DNA from: Winogradskyella litoriviva
Lineage (GTDB): Bacteria > Bacteroidota > Bacteroidia > Flavobacteriales > Flavobacteriaceae
Direction of reading: 5' to 3'
Assembly (NCBI RefSeq): GCF_013249065.1
Contig: NZ_JABRWQ010000001.1
Coordinates: 682,001-746,000 of the forward strand
Length of the DNA stretch: 64,000 bases
A model generated the notes under the pieces. The model ran no database searches. It was not told the DNA's origin and saw only the letters and a program-made list of their open reading frames with translations. Positions 59,839 through 64,000 of the stretch are shown here, piece after piece (within the stretch, counting starts at the first letter, position 1; each line of letters starts with the position of its first letter). Made by a program: the position numbers and the translations under genes.

Positions 59839-61545
59839 TTATAATTTTGTGTCTTTATTAGTTTCAGGATTATAAGAAGTGCCTGTATGTCCTCTTAATC
59901 TTTCAAATTGTTTAAAGGCTTTTTCAACATCAATTTTAGGCGCTTGCTTAAACTCTTCTTCAGTTACTTTGTATTGTTTTTGAAGTTCGATTAACCTGTG
60001 TCTTAATTCATCTTCAATTTTATTGTATTCCGGATTATCAATTTGATTATGAATTTCTGAAGGATCCTCCTCTAAATCATATAACTCCCAAGTATTTATA
60101 TCATCATAAAAATGCATTAATTTGTAACGCTTAGTTCTAATGCCATAATGTTTCTTCACCATATGAAATGCTGGATAATCGTAATAATGATAATACACAG
60201 CATCTCTAAAATCGTCAGTTTCATTAAACGTGTTTTCTAATAGAGGACGTAGCGATTTACCTTGCATATCTGCAGGAATTTCAGCCTGTGCATAATCTAA
60301 AAACGTTTCTGCAAAATCTAGATTCTGCGTTAAATCTTCAATTACAGTGGCTGGTTTTATAGCTCTAGGATATTTTACTAATAATGGCATTGCTAGTGAT
60401 TCTTCATACATGTAACGTTTATCAAACCAGCCTTTTTCTCCTAAATAAAACCCTTGGTCTGTGGTGTAAATAACAATTGTATTTTCCGCCAAACCGTTTT
60501 CTTCTAAATAATCTAAAACACGACCAACACCTTCATCAACCGACGCAATTGTTGCTAAATACTCTTGTAAATAGCGTTGCCCTTTCCATTCTGCTAAAGC
60601 CTTTCCGGATAAATTAGCATCATGAAAAGCATCATTTTTTGCCTGATACGCTTTATCCCAAGCAGACCGTTGTTCTAGTGACATACGCTCAAAATCTGAT
60701 TTCCATGGATTCCAAGCCAATTCTGAACTTCCTTTTTTGGTAGTCATTTTTAAATCGTGCCCTTCATACATATCTTTATAAATCGTCTGTAACTGCGCTT
60801 CTGAAGCTTCAGAACCATCATGGTTTGTAAAATAGGTGTCTGGTAATGGGAATTGTATTGAATCGAATTTATTTGCATGTCTTAATGCAGGCATCCAATT
60901 TCTGTGTGGTGCTTTGTGTTGCAACATTAGCATAAAGGGTTGGTCTGAATCTTTAACACGTTTTAGATAAGATAAGCCTTCTTCTGTAATAATATCGGTT
61001 GCATAACCTTTAATCCTAGTTGTATCAGCAAGTTTTGTTGTTTCATTTAAGGAAATAAAATCAGGATTATAGTAATTACCTTGGTCAGTGAGAATATTCC
61101 AATAATCAAAACCTTCTGGGTTGCCATGCAAATGCCATTTACCAATAACCGCTGTATGGTAACCTGCTTTTTGTAATAATTTTGGGAAGGTTTGTTGTTT
61201 GCCATCAAAACGATTTCCATTCATTTTAAATCCATTTTGGTGGCTAAATTTCCCTGTTAACACCACTGCTCTGCTAGGTCCACAGATTGAATTGGTACAA
61301 AAGTTATTTTTAAACAATGCACCATCATTAGCAATTCTGTCAATATTAGGTGTTGGTGCTATTTGACTTATAGGATGACCATACGCGCTAATGGCTTGTT
61401 CTGCGTGGTCATCTGCCATAATGTAAACGATGTTTGGTCGTTTATAATTTTCAAAATTGTTAGATATGTCAGCATCTTTATTCGTTTCGTTTTTACACGA
61501 TTGAAACACAAATAGACACATTAATAGGATTGATATTTTTTTCAT
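59839..61545 (-). CDS. S1-type sulfatase lipoprotein (formylglycine-dependent)
   Basis: 568 residues with a lipobox ending VFQSC (Cys 16). The alkaline-phosphatase-fold metal site starts NIVYIMADDHAEQAISAYG. The maturation signature NSICGPSRAVVLTGK (near residue 86) has the Cys that becomes formylglycine, in the C-x-P-S-R context. Further metal/sulfate residues are in IGKWHLHG and TTDQGFYLGEKGWFDKRYMYEE. It should remove sulfate esters from a glycan, and needs a maturase encoded elsewhere. It follows GH2 with no gap (TAA then ATG). Confidence 0.94.
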   Translation of the reverse strand: MKKISILLMCLFVFQSCKNETNKDADISNNFENYKRPNIVYIMADDHAEQAISAYGHPISQIAPTPNIDRIANDGALFKNNFCTNSICGPSRAVVLTGKFSHQNGFKMNGNRFDGKQQTFPKLLQKAGYHTAVIGKWHLHGNPEGFDYWNILTDQGNYYNPDFISLNETTKLADTTRIKGYATDIITEEGLSYLKRVKDSDQPFMLMLQHKAPHRNWMPALRHANKFDSIQFPLPDTYFTNHDGSEASEAQLQTIYKDMYEGHDLKMTTKKGSSELAWNPWKSDFERMSLEQRSAWDKAYQAKNDAFHDANLSGKALAEWKGQRYLQEYLATIASVDEGVGRVLDYLEENGLAENTIVIYTTDQGFYLGEKGWFDKRYMYEESLAMPLLVKYPRAIKPATVIEDLTQNLDFAETFLDYAQAEIPADMQGKSLRPLLENTFNETDDFRDAVYYHYYDYPAFHMVKKHYGIRTKRYKLMHFYDDINTWELYDLEEDPSEIHNQIDNPEYNKIEDELRHRLIELQKQYKVTEEEFKQAPKIDVEKAFKQFERLRGHTGTSYNPETNKDTKL

Positions 61546-64000
61546 TTAGTCTAAGTTTTCAATTAAAATACCACTTAGAACGGTTTCCCCCTTTATAGGA
61601 TTAAGCTGAATTGTTAAACCTTCGTTCTTGGCAATATTTACTTCTGACGTTTGCGTTATTCCGTATTTATCATCATACATTTTTGCCATATTAAACTGGC
61701 TGCTTATTGTTTTAGCATTTAATTTAATATCAAAAATTCTATGCATCACATCTGCTTCAGAATCGTCATTGGCTTCTTTTAAATTGAATAATACTTTGGT
61801 TTTATTGTTTAATTGAGGTTCAACAAAATATAAAGTCACTTTGTATTTACCATCTGGTACATCAACCTTATAATCATTACAATCTACAAGTACAGTCTGG
61901 TAAACAGCTTCATTTATAGTATTACTGATATTAAAGGGAATTAACTTTTTATTGCACTTACCTGAATTTGGTAGATAACCATATAAATTATCAGAATAAG
62001 GTCTATCCTTTAAAAACGTTACACCCAAAATAGCATCTCTAAAACTAATATGTGTACCAACATTAATAGCCAAAACAGATTTTGGATTGGTTTTTAAATT
62101 TTGAAATAATTCAACATTAAAATCAGTTTCATCTGTAGTGTTAGCTGTTTCAACCTTTACTGTATTTAAACCTTGCTTAAACGGAACTTCGATTTTTGCT
62201 ATACCTAATTCAAAATTAATGTCTTTGTATAAGACGTCGTTTACATAAAGTTTTCCTTTATTTTGATTTGAAAAAACAACGATTTCATGTGTATTGTTTT
62301 CTATAAGATTTAGTTGATTTTGGTAATTAGCAATATGGACAAAAGGTTCTTTTGTTTTTAAAACCGATTGGTACCAATAATACACTTCTTTTGGTTCTCT
62401 GTTATATTGCATTATGCCTTTTTGGTTAACATGCGGTATCGTTTCTCCTCTAAATTCCGAACCAAAATCTGCAAAATTCCAGGCTGTCATTCCGGTTACA
62501 AAATCACGTTCCATTACTTGACTGTAGTAACCCGAATGCAACAATAATTGATAGTCTTGTGAATAATCGTAACGCAAAGGTTCTGTTGTAGAAATGCGCA
62601 CATCTGCTCCTGGACCATATTCTGAAATTAATAAGGAACGGTTAGGATAACGTTGGTGTTGGTCGTCTAAGAATACGCCCAAATCTTCAATAGTATCGTG
62701 GTACCAACCAAAATAAAGATTCCAACCTACTAGCATTGGCAAGTCTGCAATTTTTGTTTCGTTATACAGCTCATTAAAATGCAATGCCATTACTGTGATG
62801 TGGTTTGGCGCTTCTGTTCTCGTTAAGTCTTCCAACTGTTTTGCTAAATTGTACGTGAATTGCTTTCGGTCTTCCTTTTCTTCATCAGACTCTTTTTTAT
62901 CGAAGGCTAGTCTTAGAAAAATCTCATTCATGTAACCTATCATCACTACAGAAGGAAAATTATAATACTGCTTAATATGTTCTTTTTGCATTTGTTTAGA
63001 CACATTAAAAAATGCGTCTGTATTGGTCACTTTATTAACGATAGGAATTTCTGTCCAGACTAAAATACCGAGTTCATCGCATTTTTTATAAAGCTCGCGA
63101 GCATGCGGATAATGTGCAAAACGAATGACATTAGAACCCATTTCTTTTATAAGTTCAATATCTTTTTTCTGTAATGAAAGTGGAACAGCATTTCCGTAAC
63201 TCTCGTAATCTTGATGCCGATTAACACCAACCAGTTTAATGGGTTTTCCGTTTAAAAAGAAACCTTTGTCTGCATCTACAGTTACCCAACGAAAACCTAT
63301 ATTTGAAGATTTTGAATCTAATACGTCACCCTTTTTATCAGTTAACGTAATTTCTAATTTATATAAATTGGGATTATTAGGCGACCATAATTTTGGGTTC
63401 TCAATTTCTGGAAATGTAATTGTAATGTCTTTTGATGTGGCTGCATTTAATTTGAAATCTTTATGTTCTTCTAAAATAAGTTGACCTTCCGCATCTAAAA
63501 TTTTTAAATACAAATGATTTTGAGATTTAAACGAATCAAAATTATCAACCAATAACTTTACCTCAACACCAGCTTGCTCTTCAGAAACATTATAATAATT
63601 GATGTAATAACCATCTGAAGCAAAATCGGTTAAACTTAGATGTTGTTTTGGTACCGAAATCAATTCTACATCTCTATAAATGCCACCATAAAATGTAAAA
63701 TCCGCATCTAATGGTGGAATATTTTCATTGTGAGAATTATCTACTGTAACTTCAATAAGGTTAAAATCATTAAAGTTTAGATACTTTGTAATTTCAAAAT
63801 TAAAAGCAGTGTAACCACCTTTATGATTTCCTACGTTATGACCATTTACAAAAACAGTAGCTTCTTGGTTTACCGCATTAAATTTTAAGTAATGAATGTT
63901 TTCTTTTTCTTCTGAAGCTACAAAAATCTGCTTTTGGTAATATCCTAAACCTCGTCTGTAACCAGATTCATCATCAAAAGCATCCTTATTATTCCATGTG
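61546..64000 (-). CDS. GH2-family glycosidase with C-terminal malectin-like domain (partial, N-terminus beyond right edge)
   Basis: The frame stays open to the right edge (818 codons seen). The TTG at 63663 is internal, as the sequence before it is a clear GH2 sugar-binding domain (GYRRGLGYYQKQIFV; ATVFVNGHNVGNHKGGYTAF). Then come the Ig-like domain and the TIM barrel, which includes VGVNRHQDYESYGNA. The acid/base Glu is in GYMNEIFLR (about 62925) and the nucleophile Glu in LLISEYGPGADV (about 62620). The last 170 residues (AINVGTHISFRDA; VTLYFVEPQLNNKT; MHRIFDIKLN) look like a malectin-type carbohydrate-binding domain. Likely a beta-galactosidase, beta-glucuronidase or related enzyme. First visible gene of the operon. 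Confidence 0.9.
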   Translation of the reverse strand, partial: TWNNKDAFDDESGYRRGLGYYQKQIFVASEEKENIHYLKFNAVNQEATVFVNGHNVGNHKGGYTAFNFEITKYLNFNDFNLIEVTVDNSHNENIPPLDADFTFYGGIYRDVELISVPKQHLSLTDFASDGYYINYYNVSEEQAGVEVKLLVDNFDSFKSQNHLYLKILDAEGQLILEEHKDFKLNAATSKDITITFPEIENPKLWSPNNPNLYKLEITLTDKKGDVLDSKSSNIGFRWVTVDADKGFFLNGKPIKLVGVNRHQDYESYGNAVPLSLQKKDIELIKEMGSNVIRFAHYPHARELYKKCDELGILVWTEIPIVNKVTNTDAFFNVSKQMQKEHIKQYYNFPSVVMIGYMNEIFLRLAFDKKESDEEKEDRKQFTYNLAKQLEDLTRTEAPNHITVMALHFNELYNETKIADLPMLVGWNLYFGWYHDTIEDLGVFLDDQHQRYPNRSLLISEYGPGADVRISTTEPLRYDYSQDYQLLLHSGYYSQVMERDFVTGMTAWNFADFGSEFRGETIPHVNQKGIMQYNREPKEVYYWYQSVLKTKEPFVHIANYQNQLNLIENNTHEIVVFSNQNKGKLYVNDVLYKDINFELGIAKIEVPFKQGLNTVKVETANTTDETDFNVELFQNLKTNPKSVLAINVGTHISFRDAILGVTFLKDRPYSDNLYGYLPNSGKCNKKLIPFNISNTINEAVYQTVLVDCNDYKVDVPDGKYKVTLYFVEPQLNNKTKVLFNLKEANDDSEADVMHRIFDIKLNAKTISSQFNMAKMYDDKYGITQTSEVNIAKNEGLTIQLNPIKGETVLSGILIENLD

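Noticed and set aside
63661..63663. TTG as true start of the GH2 gene
   Set aside because: The frame continues to the window edge and encodes the GH2 sugar-binding domain; the gene is simply cut.
1..64000. CRISPR arrays, prophage, IS elements, toxin-antitoxin or defence systems
   Set aside because: No direct-repeat arrays, transposase, integrase, capsid or restriction motifs were seen on either strand.

Overview
The window is chromosomal DNA of a member of the Bacteroidota, most likely a marine Flavobacteriaceae. The evidence is low G+C (by eye about one third), -7 promoter elements of the Bacteroidota type TAnnTTTG (for example at 9158, 17011, 45219, 51611), a GldL-related membrane protein, a CarboxypepD_reg/TonB-receptor-like barrel, many SPII lipoproteins, and a sulfatase/glycosidase cluster typical of marine polysaccharide degraders. 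No phage, IS element, CRISPR array or defence island was recognised. Most of the window is core genome.

Layout. 0-9 kb: a minus-strand block with an OmpH/Skp lipoprotein (cut by the left edge), a methyltransferase, a small membrane protein, mnmG, ybeY, a giant DUF4175 protein and an alpha/beta-hydrolase lipoprotein. Two parS-like sites bracket mnmG. 9-17 kb: gltX, an SPFH protein, glnS with an unusual C-terminal extension, a zinc ribbon protein, folB and tRNA-Cys. 17-22.5 kb: two minus-strand groups of small membrane and envelope genes (GldL-like, RDD, LysE; GIN-domain, 2-TM, YbjQ), then rnr, which carries a short palindromic repeat in frame. 22.5-23.2 kb: a 0.7 kb AT-rich gap with repeated DnaA-box-like 9-mers, proposed as a candidate oriC. 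23-28 kb: rpiB, a zinc CDF exporter, an ElaA-like acetyltransferase, a tandem OmpA protein, a CtpA-type protease and rnpA.

28-32.6 kb: a plus-strand group of GCS2-type amidoligase fused to CBS domains, an aspartoacylase-like M14 hydrolase, and a two-gene ThrE-type exporter. It looks like a make/trim/export module for a gamma-glutamyl or other amide-linked small molecule and is the best candidate for an undescribed system. 32.7-43.3 kb: secreted M1 and S8 peptidases with an MBL hydrolase, DUF202, a SulP-STAS transporter with a universal stress protein, and a cation/proton antiporter. 43.3-55.6 kb: lepA, an outer-membrane barrel receptor, a PD40 lipoprotein, an M28-PDZ peptidase, dusB, LolC/E-like permease, rbfA, methylmalonyl-CoA epimerase and a CAT-anticodon tRNA.

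55.7-64 kb: a compact minus-strand sugar-utilisation operon (GH2-malectin, S1 sulfatase, GH43-CBM-FN3, secreted EEP phosphatase/nuclease, MFS sugar porter), cut by the right edge. It suggests removal of sulfate and sugars from an algal polysaccharide and uptake of the monosaccharide. No SusC/SusD pair is visible inside the window.

ParS-like sites, mnmG, rnpA and a DnaA-box-like cluster all lie within 28 kb, which suggests that the window lies near the chromosomal replication origin. This is inference and needs a genome-wide skew plot.
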